DNA from: Photobacterium chitinilyticum
GTDB taxonomy: Bacteria > Pseudomonadota > Gammaproteobacteria > Enterobacterales > Vibrionaceae
NCBI RefSeq assembly: GCF_004104355.1
Contig: NZ_RJLM01000013.1
Coordinates: forward strand, 41,757-105,756
Direction of reading: 5' to 3'
DNA length: 64,000 nucleotides
Below, one piece after another: positions 8,707-16,636 of the stretch. Made by a program: the position numbers and the translations under genes. The notes beneath the pieces are model-generated. The model worked only from the letters and a program-made list of their open reading frames with translations, searched no databases and was not told the origin of the DNA. Position 1 is the stretch's first letter. The number at the start of each line of letters is the position of its first letter.

Positions 8707-9030
8707 AAAGAGATTCTTATATCCGGGGGATGAAAGAGTTAAGGCACTAGAATGCCATGACAGCCGACAAGTGTTAACTGATGTTTTCCACCAAGCACCC
8801 GATATCTGTGGATAACTTTGTTAGTATTTAAAATCAAACAGTTGATCAAAAATAATAAAAAACACACGATCTTCATCTAAACCAATAAAAAACAACGAGT
8901 TATATTTAAATGCAAAAATGGATCCTCGATCCTAAAATGATCATTAATTGTGGAAAAAGTTAACAGATCGATCTGAAATTAGAATATCTGAATGCAAAAA
9001 CAGACAAATCTGACCATAAAGGAAGCCAAA
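8707..9030. promoter_or_regulatory. polA-elbB intergenic region with DnaA boxes and GATC cluster
   Basis: Divergent promoter region of 324 bases. It contains a perfect DnaA box (TGTGGATAA, 8807-8815), a second consensus-fitting one (TGTGGAAAA, 8949-8957) and a near match at about 8784. Seven GATC sites lie between 8834 and 8974. The stretches between them are A+T-rich. This resembles the ingredients of a DnaA/SeqA/Dam-controlled region. It is not the canonical oriC, since neither mioC nor mnmG is nearby. The elbB ribosome site AAGGA is at its right end. Confidence 0.55.
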
Positions 9031-9681
9031 ATGAAGAAAATAGCAGTTATTTTGAGCGGCTCGGGCGTGTTTGACGGAGCTGAAATCCATGAGGCGGTAT
9101 TGGCTTTGCAGGCCATTGAGCAAGAAGGGGCAAGCTGGCATTGCTTTGCGCCCAATATTCCCCAGCACCATGTCATCAATCACCTGACCGGCGAAGAAAT
9201 GGCTGAAACTCGCAATGTTCTGGTTGAAGCTGCCCGTATTGCCCGCGGCAATATTGACGATATCGTCAATCTCAATGCCGTAGACTACGATGCCCTGTTG
9301 CTACCGGGCGGCTTTGGGGCTGCTAAAAACCTATCCGACTTTGCTTTCACCGGTGCCGGTTGCGAGGTAAACCCCGAGGTAAAAAGAGCATGCCAGGCCT
9401 TTGCCAAAGAAGAGAAACCTGCCGCCTATCTGTGTATTGCCCCAACCCTGATCCCTGCTATTTACGGGCCGGGGGCCAAAGGAACAATCGGCGATGACCC
9501 AGACACAGCCCATTCGTTCAATAAAATGGGCGGCGAGCACATTAACTGTCCGGTCAATGACTTTGTGCTGGATCAGAAACGTCGGCTCCTAACAACACCA
9601 GCCTATATGCTAGCAGGAAGTATTACAGAAGCCGCAAGCGGGATTAATAAGCTCGTGAAAGAATTGGTCAAGCTGGCATAG
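9031..9681 (+). CDS. elbB: Glyoxalase III-type ElbB, DJ-1/PfpI superfamily
   Basis: ElbB (formerly sigma cross-reacting protein 27A) belongs to the DJ-1/PfpI superfamily and has glyoxalase activity in E. coli. The 216-residue length matches the E. coli protein. Recognisable stretches are VILSGSGVFDGAEIHE at the N-terminus, LLPGGFGAAKNLSDFA and the nucleophile elbow AYLCIAP with its Cys. The ATG at 9031 has AAGGA nine bases upstream and gives the family N-terminus MKKIAVIL; an upstream in-frame ATG (8992) would add 13 unconserved residues. It is convergent with ryhB, whose terminator starts 12 bases after the elbB stop. Confidence 0.93.
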   Translation: MKKIAVILSGSGVFDGAEIHEAVLALQAIEQEGASWHCFAPNIPQHHVINHLTGEEMAETRNVLVEAARIARGNIDDIVNLNAVDYDALLLPGGFGAAKNLSDFAFTGAGCEVNPEVKRACQAFAKEEKPAAYLCIAPTLIPAIYGPGAKGTIGDDPDTAHSFNKMGGEHINCPVNDFVLDQKRRLLTTPAYMLAGSITEAASGINKLVKELVKLA

Positions 9682-9692
9682 TTTGCAAAAAA

Positions 9693-9740
9693 GAAAAAGC
9701 GGCGTTACCTAGGTTTATAAGTAAACCGGTAAGCGCCGCT
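9693..9740 (-). terminator. Terminator of ryhB
   Basis: Long stem AGCGGCGTTACC / GGTAAGCGCCGCT with one bulge and an inner GGTTTA / TAAACC stem, followed by a T-rich tract on the minus strand. Confidence 0.85.
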
Positions 9741-9871
9741 CAGCAGAATTGGTGTTCGTTTTCAGCCCTACACTAAAAACACAGACCGTAGCTGAAGTAC
9801 ACTGGAAGCAATGTGAGCAATGTCGTGCCTTCAACAAGGGGGGCGTTTTGCGTACCTCCCTTGCTGAGCGC
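9693..9871 (-). ncRNA. ryhB: RyhB iron-responsive sRNA
   Basis: The minus strand contains GGCACGACATTGCTCACAT followed by TGCTTCCAGT, the conserved RyhB core that pairs with target mRNAs. A promoter (TTGCAT, 16 bases, TATTAT at 9878-9883) and an overlapping Fur box lie upstream. A long hairpin (AGCGGCG... / ...CGCCGCT) followed by TTTTTCTTTTTT ends the RNA. The inferred length of about 179 nt is longer than the 90-nt E. coli RNA, as is known for vibrios. Family knowledge: with Hfq it represses iron-using proteins when iron is scarce. My recollection is that V. cholerae ryhB has a similar position near this gene set. Ends are inferred. Confidence 0.94.
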
Positions 9872-9877
9872 TGGTTA

Positions 9878-9897
9878 ATAATAACCATTCTCATTTA
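9878..9897 (-). promoter_or_regulatory. Fur box over the ryhB -10 region
   Basis: AATGAGAATGGTTATTATT on the minus strand fits the Fur consensus (AATGAGAAT half plus a degenerate second half) and overlaps the TATTAT -10 box, so Fur-Fe would block RNA polymerase. This is the expected control for RyhB. Confidence 0.85.
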
Positions 9898-9926
9898 AGA
9901 TGCAAGTATTTTATTGCGAATAATTG

Positions 9927-10364
9927 TCATTTAATTTCCAGCGACTTGACAAAATGTAGTCTGTAATCCTCAATTCCGTCTTTTTTCTCCATATGTTCAA
10001 TAAGGTACCCGTTTCTTAGCAACAGCCTTAGCATCGCTGGAAAACGGTTACGCGATTTGACCCGTAGCTCTTCAAAACCTTGCTCAACCACCCAGGTTTC
10101 TTGGGCTTCCAGCAAAGCCTGGGCCACTCCGCCGCAGCGCCCTTCGGGAGCGACCCCTCCCAACCAACTATAGAAACATGTCTCGGATAGGCGGTAACCT
10201 ATTTTGACGCCAACCAATTGCTCATCCTGTTCTGCTACAAGGATTAGGCTCGCTTTTCCTTTCAGCCTGGCTTGCAGGGCGTTCTCATCGGCTGGCAGCG
10301 CAAACTCGCTGATCCGTGCCAGCACCTCCACAGCTTCTGCCAAACTTGCCTGACGTATCTTCAT
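9927..10364 (-). CDS. GNAT-family N-acetyltransferase
   Basis: Acetyl-CoA-dependent acyltransferase of 145 residues. The GNAT fold is suggested by MKIRQASLAEAVEVLARI at the N-terminus, the middle strand LVGVKIGYRL and the cofactor region GGVAPEGRCGGVAQALLEA, in which RxGGxA replaces the usual RGxGxG/A motif. A C-terminal NGYLIEH segment follows. The substrate is unknown. AGGAG lies eight bases before the ATG at 10364; a GTG three codons earlier would overlap it, so the ATG is preferred. It sits alone between the yhhQ terminator and ryhB. Confidence 0.75.
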   Translation of the reverse strand: MKIRQASLAEAVEVLARISEFALPADENALQARLKGKASLILVAEQDEQLVGVKIGYRLSETCFYSWLGGVAPEGRCGGVAQALLEAQETWVVEQGFEELRVKSRNRFPAMLRLLLRNGYLIEHMEKKDGIEDYRLHFVKSLEIK

Positions 10365-10390
10365 CACTTCCACTCCTGCTTTTCAGGTAC

Positions 10391-10414
10391 AAAAAAGCCG
10401 ACATATTGTCGGCT
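10391..10414 (-). terminator. Terminator of yhhQ
   Basis: AGCCGACA / TGTCGGCT hairpin with a 3-base loop, followed by TTTTTT on the minus strand, 22 bases after the yhhQ stop. Confidence 0.85.
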
Positions 10415-10436
10415 GTTAAGCTTATACCAAACTGTA

Positions 10437-11114
10437 TCAGATCAGCCCCTGCTGGGGCTCAATTTTTGGGTTAATCGTTGTCAGGCGTTTAATCAGGTAG
10501 TTAAGCAATATTCCGTACATCGGCACAAACAAGCCAAGGCTAATGATCAGTTTAAAACTGTAATCCACTAGCGAAATTTCGACCCAGTTTTCCGCCATAA
10601 ACGGATCCGGGCTGTTGTAAAAAGCGATTGCAAAGAAAGCCACTGTATCCAGCGCATTACCAAAAACAGTCGAGCAGCTTGGTGCTACCCACCACTGTTT
10701 GGTCTGACGCAGACGGTTAAACACCGACACATCCATGATTTGACCCAGCATATAGGCCATGAAGCTGGCTATCGCGATACGGGCAACAAACAGATTGAAC
10801 TCGCCGAGATGGGACCAGCCCTGATATTCCCCCTGATAGAAAAGTACCGACAAACCATAAGAAATTGCCAGTGATGGCATCATCACCCGCAAAATGATCT
10901 GACGAGCCATGGTTGCACCAAATATCCTGACCGTCAGATCTGTCGCCAGAAAAATAAACGGGAAGGTAAATGCACCCCAGGTCGTATGGAAACCAAACAG
11001 GGTAAACGGCAATTGCACCAGGTAATTGCTCGAGGCAATGATCAACAGGTGGAATACAACAAGGAACGAAAGGGCTTTGCGCTGTTGCGCGAAAGAAAAT
11101 TGAGATGCAGTCAT
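10437..11114 (-). CDS. yhhQ: Queuosine precursor transporter YhhQ
   Basis: Inner-membrane protein of 225 residues with about six membrane segments, belonging to the VUT-1/YhhQ family. In E. coli it imports 7-cyano-7-deazaguanine and related queuosine precursors. Typical stretches are SNYLVQLPFTLFG, GAFTFPFIFLATDLTVRIFG, FVARIAIASFMAYMLGQ and GNALDTVAFFAIAF. A good -10 box (TATAAT, 11201-11206 on the minus strand) lies about 90 bases upstream. I looked for a preQ1 riboswitch in this leader and saw none. It is a single-gene unit with its own terminator. Confidence 0.93.
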   Translation of the reverse strand: MTASQFSFAQQRKALSFLVVFHLLIIASSNYLVQLPFTLFGFHTTWGAFTFPFIFLATDLTVRIFGATMARQIILRVMMPSLAISYGLSVLFYQGEYQGWSHLGEFNLFVARIAIASFMAYMLGQIMDVSVFNRLRQTKQWWVAPSCSTVFGNALDTVAFFAIAFYNSPDPFMAENWVEISLVDYSFKLIISLGLFVPMYGILLNYLIKRLTTINPKIEPQQGLI

Positions 11115-11284
11115 TGTAAGACCTTTTTGTCATTGGGGGAGAGGGAACCCAAAACACTGCGGCCAGGCTCTCATACCTGTCGACAGCAACCGAAGCGGCG
11201 ATTATACAGTAACCATTTATGTTGCCTAGTCCAAAAACTGGCTTCAAATCAGTGCAAACGTTTGCTGTTTACCGTAACGAAAAA

Positions 11285-11593
11285 CTACCTGACGGCAAGC
11301 ATACCCGCCAGAAACTGCAGCGTTTCATGGTCGTCGGCCGACAACCACTCAAGCCACAAGGCACTGGAATAGTGTTCTCCCTTGAGCATCAGCCGACAGC
11401 CTTCAAAATCAATCAGCCAGACGTGCAGATCGGCATTTAGCTCACGCTCGACAACCGTCGCGTCAATCTGCCGCAGGAACTGTTCGGCCACTGCGGGAAA
11501 GCTATCAAAGTCAAATTCAGGGCCTCCGAGCAATAGCAGCCCATGCTCTAAATCGAGTTCTCGACAAACGAACCGAGAGGAAGTAGAGGTCAT
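11285..11593 (-). CDS. DUF3630-like hypothetical protein
   Basis: Small acidic protein of 102 residues. I believe it belongs to the DUF3630 group found beside recQ in Vibrio, but that attribution is from memory of gene order rather than a clear motif. Visible traits are a D/E-rich body, the stretch LIDFEGCRLMLKGEHYSSALWLEW and a hydrophobic C-terminus; no signal peptide, membrane helix or Cys pair is present. AGGAATA precedes the ATG. The function is unknown. It points the same way as recQ but is separated from it by 300 bases holding a plus-strand RNA candidate. Confidence 0.65.
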   Translation of the reverse strand: MTSTSSRFVCRELDLEHGLLLLGGPEFDFDSFPAVAEQFLRQIDATVVERELNADLHVWLIDFEGCRLMLKGEHYSSALWLEWLSADDHETLQFLAGMLAVR

Positions 11594-11732
11594 ACGTATT
11601 CCTTTTTATCGACGACAAGCACTCGTTACATGCTATCTGGACGGTTTTCCTGTAACCAAGTGTTGCTATGCGTATCAAGTAATAAAGGGGCTATAGCCAG
11701 CACCATTGTATTCATGTTTTTATAAGATCGTT

Positions 11733-11891
11733 GTCTCGGAACCGGAAAGACATCCCGTCGGTTTTCCGTTTCCTGACAATAGGTGATATTAACATTCTCA
11801 CCAAATACGCAAGCTGTTTTGTCGCGAACAGAACATACTCGTTATGTTCTCAAACGCATTTTACCGGACTCGGAATGTCCGGTATTTTTTT
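11733..11891 (+). ncRNA. Candidate plus-strand sRNA next to recQ
   Basis: Three successive hairpins lie on the plus strand. They are CGGAAA / TTTCCG (11743-11768), AGAACATA / TATGTTCT (11830-11850) and an 8-bp terminator TACCGGAC / GTCCGGTA (11862-11884), the last followed by seven T residues. No plus-strand protein gene precedes it, so the terminator needs another owner. TATAAG at 11721-11726 could be a -10 box, though the -35 is poor. I do not recognise the RNA. A short plus-strand reading frame through the region has no ribosome site and crosses the terminator. Confidence 0.45.
11862..11891 (+). terminator. Strong plus-strand terminator
   Basis: TACCGGAC / GTCCGGTA with a 7-base loop followed by TTTTTTT. 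The T run is only on the plus side, so it does not serve recQ, whose stop codon lies 3 bases further on. Confidence 0.8.
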
Positions 11892-11893
11892 AT

Positions 11894-13738
11894 CTACCGC
11901 TCATCGATACCCGCTATGAGATGATCTTCGATCACCCCCAAAAACACATTGCCATATTTTTCCAGCTTACGGTGACCCACACCGTTCACTGCTAGCATTT
12001 CACCGGCTGAGGTCGGCAGCATTTCTGCCATTTCCATTAGGCTGGCATCATTAAAGACCACATAAGGCGGTAAATCTTCGTCGTCAGCAATGGCCTTACG
12101 CAGCTTGCGCAGTTTGGCAAACAGCTTTTTGTCATACTGGCGGTTGGCCAGCTTGTCATTTTTCGCACTGCGCGTAGCAATATCCAGCCGAGGTACCGCC
12201 AGCTCTAGCTCAACCTCGGCACGCAGGACGGCGCGGGCCTTTTCGGTCAGCTGCAATGTCGAACTACGGACAATACTTTGGGTGAGAAACCCACGATGCA
12301 CCAACTGGCGAAGAATACTGACCCAGAACTCATGGCTGTGCTCCCGGCCAATTCCGTATGTACTCAGTTGCTCGTGCCCATGCTCGCGAATGCGCTGGTT
12401 CTGCATCCCGCGGATCACATCCACCACATGATTAATGCCAAAGCTCTGGTTGACCCGGTACACACAAGACAAGGCTTTCTGGGCAACTTCAACGGCAGCA
12501 AACCGCTTGGGCGGATCCAGACAAATATCACAGTTGCCGCACGGTTCCTCGCGATACTCGCCAAAGTAATTGAGCAGCACCTGGCGCCGGCAGGTCTGCG
12601 CCTCGGCAAAAGCCCCCATAGCATTCAGCTTGTGGCTTTCCACCTGCTTCTGCGGCCCTTCATCCTTTTCATCAAGGCAGCGACGCAGCCAGGCCAGATC
12701 TGACGGGTCATAGAACATCACCGCTTCTGCGGGCAAGCCGTCACGGCCAGCACGGCCGGTTTCCTGATAATAGGATTCAATATTGCGAGGAATATCATAA
12801 TGCACCACGAAACGGACATTGGGCTTGTTGATACCCATCCCGAAAGCCACCGTCGCCACAACAATATGAATGTCATCGCGCTGGAAGCCTTCCTGTACCC
12901 TCGCTCGTTCATCATGCTCTAGACCTGCATGATACGCAGCAGCCCGGATCCCGTTATCGCAGAGCTTTTCGGTAATTTGTTCAACCCGTTTGCGGCTATT
13001 GCAATACACAATCCCGCTCTGCCCCCGAACGCCGCCAAGGTAGCGGGTCAGCTGCGACATCGGCTTGTATTTTTCCTGTAGGGTGTAACGTATATTCGGC
13101 CGGTCAAAACTGCCAAGGTAGGTATGCGGATCAACCAAACTGAGCCGGGACACGATATCATTGCGGGTAGTTTCATCCGCAGTTGCCGTCAGGGCCATGA
13201 CAGGCAACTGGTCAAAATGCTGCTTCAGCGTTCCCAGAGCCGCATACTCGGGACGAAAATCATGCCCCCACTGAGAGATACAGTGCGCCTCGTCAACGGC
13301 AACCATACTCAGCGGCATGTCATAGAGGCGTTCCAGAAAATCACGGGTCAACACCCGTTCTGGCGAGACATACACCAGCTTCACCTCGCCACTCTGCATT
13401 GCCCGATATGTGTCCTGCATCGCTTCGCGGGACATTGTCGAATTCAAATAGGCAGCTGTCACCCCGTTGGCATTTAGCTGGTCAACCTGATCCTTCATCA
13501 GAGAGATCAAAGGAGAAATAACCAATGTCAGCCCTTCTCGCATCAAGGCTGGGATTTGATAGCAGAGCGACTTACCACCACCGGTTGGCATGATCACCAG
13601 ACAATCCCGACCATCAGCTACCGCCTCGATCACCTCCTGCTGGCCAATGCGAAAAGTCTGATAGCCGAACACATCCTGTAAGATCTGCTCACTGGCCAAG
13701 AGAGAAGCTGGCTGACAAACGGCGCTGCTAGATGACAT
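11894..13738 (-). CDS. recQ: ATP-dependent DNA helicase RecQ
   Basis: 3'-5' DNA helicase of the RecF recombination pathway, 614 residues. The helicase core has Walker A (TGGGKS, residues 52-57) and the DEAH box in AVDEAHCISQWGHDF. Motif VI is in YYQETGRAGRDG. The RQC zinc site is kept as C in CRRQVLLNYFGE plus CGNCDIC. A C-terminal HRDC domain is visible around LRKLRKAIADDEDLPPYVVF. Length and domain order match E. coli RecQ (about 609 residues). The start codon gives MSSSSAVCQPASL, a short extension relative to E. coli. It is divergent from rarD, as in other Gammaproteobacteria. Confidence 0.97.
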   Translation of the reverse strand: MSSSSAVCQPASLLASEQILQDVFGYQTFRIGQQEVIEAVADGRDCLVIMPTGGGKSLCYQIPALMREGLTLVISPLISLMKDQVDQLNANGVTAAYLNSTMSREAMQDTYRAMQSGEVKLVYVSPERVLTRDFLERLYDMPLSMVAVDEAHCISQWGHDFRPEYAALGTLKQHFDQLPVMALTATADETTRNDIVSRLSLVDPHTYLGSFDRPNIRYTLQEKYKPMSQLTRYLGGVRGQSGIVYCNSRKRVEQITEKLCDNGIRAAAYHAGLEHDERARVQEGFQRDDIHIVVATVAFGMGINKPNVRFVVHYDIPRNIESYYQETGRAGRDGLPAEAVMFYDPSDLAWLRRCLDEKDEGPQKQVESHKLNAMGAFAEAQTCRRQVLLNYFGEYREEPCGNCDICLDPPKRFAAVEVAQKALSCVYRVNQSFGINHVVDVIRGMQNQRIREHGHEQLSTYGIGREHSHEFWVSILRQLVHRGFLTQSIVRSSTLQLTEKARAVLRAEVELELAVPRLDIATRSAKNDKLANRQYDKKLFAKLRKLRKAIADDEDLPPYVVFNDASLMEMAEMLPTSAGEMLAVNGVGHRKLEKYGNVFLGVIEDHLIAGIDER

Positions 13739-14030
13739 AAATCGACTCTTTGATTGACGAGCTGGTTATTCTATACCAATCAGATCGCCGATGTGAACGA
13801 GACTTGCCAAGACTCACCGTCAAATACCCATGATCCTGCTTACTGGAAAGCAGCTCGCAAATCGACACCGTAGTTTATGTCGCCTTTCCTTCTTGTAAAG
13901 GCACTGCTAATAGAATCATCAAAAGTTCGGATGACTTTCATCTTGAACACGTTTTATACTGCTCTCGCATACCTTTTTAGAAAATGCCTTTTTTTTTGCC
14001 CAATTTTATAAAATAAGACACTAAGACCAA

Positions 14031-14942
14031 ATGAACCAACAAGCCAATAATACCCAACGAGGGGTCATTCTCGCCCTTGCCGCCTACACGATGTGGGGCA
14101 TAGCACCAATTTACTTTAAATCCCTACAGCATGTCAGTCCGTTGGAAATCCTCAGCAACCGGGTGATCTGGTCCTTTTTCTTCCTGGCCGGGTTAATCTT
14201 CGTCACCAAGAGCTGGAGCAGGATCCGAGCAGTACTACGTAAACCTAAGACATTGCTGATACTGGTTGCTACCGCATTATTAGTTGGCAGCAACTGGCTC
14301 ATTTTCATTTGGGCCGTCAACAACAACTATATGCTCGATGCCAGCCTGGGCTATTACATCAACCCGTTGCTGAATGTCATTCTGGGTATGTTCTTCCTGG
14401 GCGAACGATTACGTCCACTACAATGGCTAGCAGTCGCGCTGGCAGCCTGCGGGGTGGCCGTACAGCTGATCCAGTTTGGCTCTCTGCCACTGATTGCTCT
14501 GGCCCTGGCTGCCAGCTTCGGTCTCTACGGCTTGTTGCGGAAAAAGATCAATCTGGACGCCGGAACGGGCCTGTTCATGGAAACCTGTATCTTACTGCCA
14601 CTGGCCTCAATTTACGTGCTGCTGATCGCTGACAGTCCGACAGCCGACTGGGCCGCCAATCCAGCCAGTACCAACTTGTTGCTGATAGCTGCTGGTGTCG
14701 TTACGACAGTCCCCCTGCTCTGCTTCACCGGTGCCGCCACCAAATTGAAACTATCAACGCTAGGGTTCTTTCAGTATATCGGCCCAAGCCTGATGTTCCT
14801 GTTGGCAATTACGGTCTACGGTGAAAGCTTTACCGCTGACAAGGGCTACACGTTTGCCTTTATCTGGGGGGCATTGGTACTGTTCAGCGTTGATGGTATC
14901 AAAGGCCATCGTCAGGCAAAAAAACAGGCTCAAACCAGCTAG
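14031..14942 (+). CDS. rarD: RarD family EamA/DMT transporter
   Basis: Inner-membrane protein of 303 residues with about ten membrane helices, in the drug/metabolite transporter superfamily. Hallmarks of RarD are the N-terminal RGVILALAAYTMWGIAPIYFK, NRVIWSFFF, SNWLIFIWAVNN and LDASLGYYINPLLNV. The substrate is not established; the name comes from a chloramphenicol-resistance link in Pseudomonas. It lies next to recQ, the conserved order. No clear ribosome-binding site precedes the ATG at 14031, although the N-terminus fits the family. Confidence 0.92.
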   Translation: MNQQANNTQRGVILALAAYTMWGIAPIYFKSLQHVSPLEILSNRVIWSFFFLAGLIFVTKSWSRIRAVLRKPKTLLILVATALLVGSNWLIFIWAVNNNYMLDASLGYYINPLLNVILGMFFLGERLRPLQWLAVALAACGVAVQLIQFGSLPLIALALAASFGLYGLLRKKINLDAGTGLFMETCILLPLASIYVLLIADSPTADWAANPASTNLLLIAAGVVTTVPLLCFTGAATKLKLSTLGFFQYIGPSLMFLLAITVYGESFTADKGYTFAFIWGALVLFSVDGIKGHRQAKKQAQTS

Positions 14943-14983
14943 CCAGCTAATCGAACAAAGGCAAACGGCCCGCGGCTTGTCAC

Positions 14984-14998
14984 TTTTTTACAAGTCGC
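14984..14998 (+). promoter_or_regulatory. Motif shared with the exporter gene upstream region (site 1)
   Basis: TTTTTTACAAGTCGC lies 84 bases before the AraC-type regulator gene. A near copy, TTTTTTACAAGCGC, precedes the RhtB/LysE gene at 15885. It is a candidate binding or promoter element for the regulator itself; inference. Confidence 0.45.
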
Positions 14999-15081
14999 CA
15001 TCCGTCGTTTATGTTCTACTGATAGCCACATTATTAGCAACGCAAGGTACTATCTGCAATCAGGCGGTTAGGGAGGTCAGG

Positions 15082-15870
15082 ATGAATACAGTCAACCACC
15101 GGAAATCTGGCATTGATGACATCAACCTGATTGATGCACATTACCAAAGTTTTGCCTTCAAACGGCATTATCATCTCGACTACCACCTGGGACTGATCAC
15201 CGACGGGCAACAGCAATATTATTTCAATGGTGCCAGCTACCAAGCGGGAGCCGGCCAGCTAGTGATCATGCCCCCTGATGAAATTCACGACGGCCAGCCA
15301 CAGCAGCAAGGCTACAAGGTCAAAGTATTCAGCATTGCCCCCGAATGGCTCGATCACCAGGCCGGCGAATTATCGGGCAACGATCAGGTACACTTCCAGC
15401 AGCACAAGGTAACGGACAGCCAACTCTTTAGTCAGCTCAGCCAACTGCATACCCAACTGGGCAATCCACATTTCTCCCAGCTGGCCAAGGACTGTATGCC
15501 AATTGAATACTTTTCTCGGCTGCTCGGTCGATATAGCCAGCTCCGCCCCCAGCATGTCGTGCCGCTGGGAAGCAAAGATCTCCGTCAGCTACGTGACTAC
15601 CTGATGGCCAATCTGGATCAGAAAATCAGCCTCGACAATCTGGCCAGGCAATGTGACCTGAGTCCGTCCCAGCTCCTGCGCCAATTTAAAAAAGCAACCG
15701 GCATGACTCCCTATGCCTGGCTGGGCCGCCTGCGCCTGGAACATGCCATGGCCCTGCTCAAAGCCGGATACTGCAGCACGGATGTCGCCTACTATGTCGG
15801 GTTTTATGACCAGGCTCATTTCACCCGAGCCTTCAAACAGGCCTTTGGCGTTGCCCCATCGGAAATCTGA
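15082..15870 (+). CDS. AraC-family transcriptional regulator
   Basis: Regulator of 262 residues with an N-terminal cupin/AraC-binding domain (about residues 10-130, FKRHYHLDYHLGLI and MPPDEIHDGQPQQQGYK visible) and a C-terminal double helix-turn-helix (about 165-262). The second recognition part reads STDVAYYVGFYDQAHFTRAFK, the classic AraC signature. The start at 15082 has GGAGG five bases upstream. The frame stays open back to 14821, but that part overlaps rarD and is not coding. It lies 84 bases before a RhtB/LysE exporter gene; such pairs usually mean the regulator controls the exporter, and both upstream regions share a motif. Confidence 0.88.
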   Translation: MNTVNHRKSGIDDINLIDAHYQSFAFKRHYHLDYHLGLITDGQQQYYFNGASYQAGAGQLVIMPPDEIHDGQPQQQGYKVKVFSIAPEWLDHQAGELSGNDQVHFQQHKVTDSQLFSQLSQLHTQLGNPHFSQLAKDCMPIEYFSRLLGRYSQLRPQHVVPLGSKDLRQLRDYLMANLDQKISLDNLARQCDLSPSQLLRQFKKATGMTPYAWLGRLRLEHAMALLKAGYCSTDVAYYVGFYDQAHFTRAFKQAFGVAPSEI

Positions 15871-15884
15871 TCCCGTACTGTTAA

Positions 15885-15898
15885 TTTTTTACAAGCGC
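15885..15898 (+). promoter_or_regulatory. Motif shared with the AraC-gene upstream region (site 2)
   Basis: TTTTTTACAAGCGC, 57 bases before the exporter start. It is the near copy of the site at 14984-14998, and is followed by a TTATAC -10-like box (15930-15935). Confidence 0.45.
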
Positions 15899-15954
15899 TC
15901 CCGCGCTCACCGAGGCATGCTAGTCCCTGTTATACCACCACCGGATACAATGAG

Positions 15955-16611
15955 ATGCACGAAATTACCCCCTTTATCACCTTGCTTACCGTTCATATTC
16001 TTGCCCTGATGAGCCCGGGGCCGGACTTTGCCCTCGTGGTTCAAAATGCAGGACGCTATGGACGTCAGACCGGCATCATCATTGCGCTCGGATTGTCTCT
16101 GGGGATCCTGCTCCACTCGATTCTGAGCCTGACCGGAGCCAGCCTGCTGATCCGCGAACAGCCGGCCCTGTTCGCCATACTGCAAGCAGCAGGAGGCTGT
16201 TACCTGCTTTGGCTAGGCATCGGTGCCGTCAAAGGAGTACTGAAGCAAGCCTGGCAAAAAAACGATATCTGTAGTTCTCCGGCTCCAGAGCAACACCTTG
16301 TCGCCAATCGCAAGCAGGCACTGGCCAAGGGGTTTACCACCAACATCCTCAATCCCAAGGCCTTGGTCTTCTTCCTGAGCCTGCTCTCGACCCTCGTACC
16401 GGCAGGGATGTCCGTCACCGGTAAAGTCACCGCAATCAGTCTATTGTGGCTAACTTCCTTCCTGTGGTTTGCCCTGTTGGCCTGGCTACTGACCGGGCAG
16501 CGGCTACAGAAAAAGCTGCAGCAGTGGACGCCCTTCATCGACGGGCTCTGCGGCCTGCTGTTTGTCAGTATCGGCAGCATGATCCTGCTGCGTCTGGCGC
16601 TACCGGCCTGA
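15955..16611 (+). CDS. LysE/RhtB family amino-acid exporter
   Basis: Inner-membrane efflux protein of 218 residues with about six helices. The family signature is at the N-terminus: LLTVHILALMSPGPDFALVVQNAGRYG. KGFTTNILNPKALVFFLSLL is the conserved second-half motif. Members export homoserine, threonine, lysine or related compounds; the substrate here cannot be told. It lies directly downstream of the AraC-type gene and is probably regulated by it. The ATG at 15955 lacks a strong ribosome site, but the N-terminus fits. Confidence 0.88.
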   Translation: MHEITPFITLLTVHILALMSPGPDFALVVQNAGRYGRQTGIIIALGLSLGILLHSILSLTGASLLIREQPALFAILQAAGGCYLLWLGIGAVKGVLKQAWQKNDICSSPAPEQHLVANRKQALAKGFTTNILNPKALVFFLSLLSTLVPAGMSVTGKVTAISLLWLTSFLWFALLAWLLTGQRLQKKLQQWTPFIDGLCGLLFVSIGSMILLRLALPA

Positions 16612-16620
16612 TCGTTAAAC

Positions 16621-16636
16621 CAACAATAAATTGTTG
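16621..16636. repeat. Palindrome upstream of ggt
   Basis: CAACAAT-AA-ATTGTTG is a near-perfect 16-base dyad 92 bases before the ggt start; half of it recurs as TCAACAATTA at 16657-16666. It is a possible operator; the regulator is unknown. Confidence 0.4.

Noticed and set aside
8707-9030. Chromosomal origin oriC
   Set aside because: DnaA and GATC sites are suggestive, but mioC, mnmG, dnaA and rpmH are absent nearby and vibrio oriC is known to lie beside mnmG. Kept only as a regulatory finding.
11115-11220. preQ1 riboswitch before yhhQ
   Set aside because: No match to the preQ1 class I or II consensus could be seen in the leader.
11731-11919. 62-codon plus-strand frame
   Set aside because: No ribosome site, no recognisable similarity, and it runs through a strong terminator into recQ antisense.
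14821-15081. Upstream extension of the AraC-type regulator
   Set aside because: It overlaps rarD in another frame, and a strong ribosome site precedes the start at 15082.
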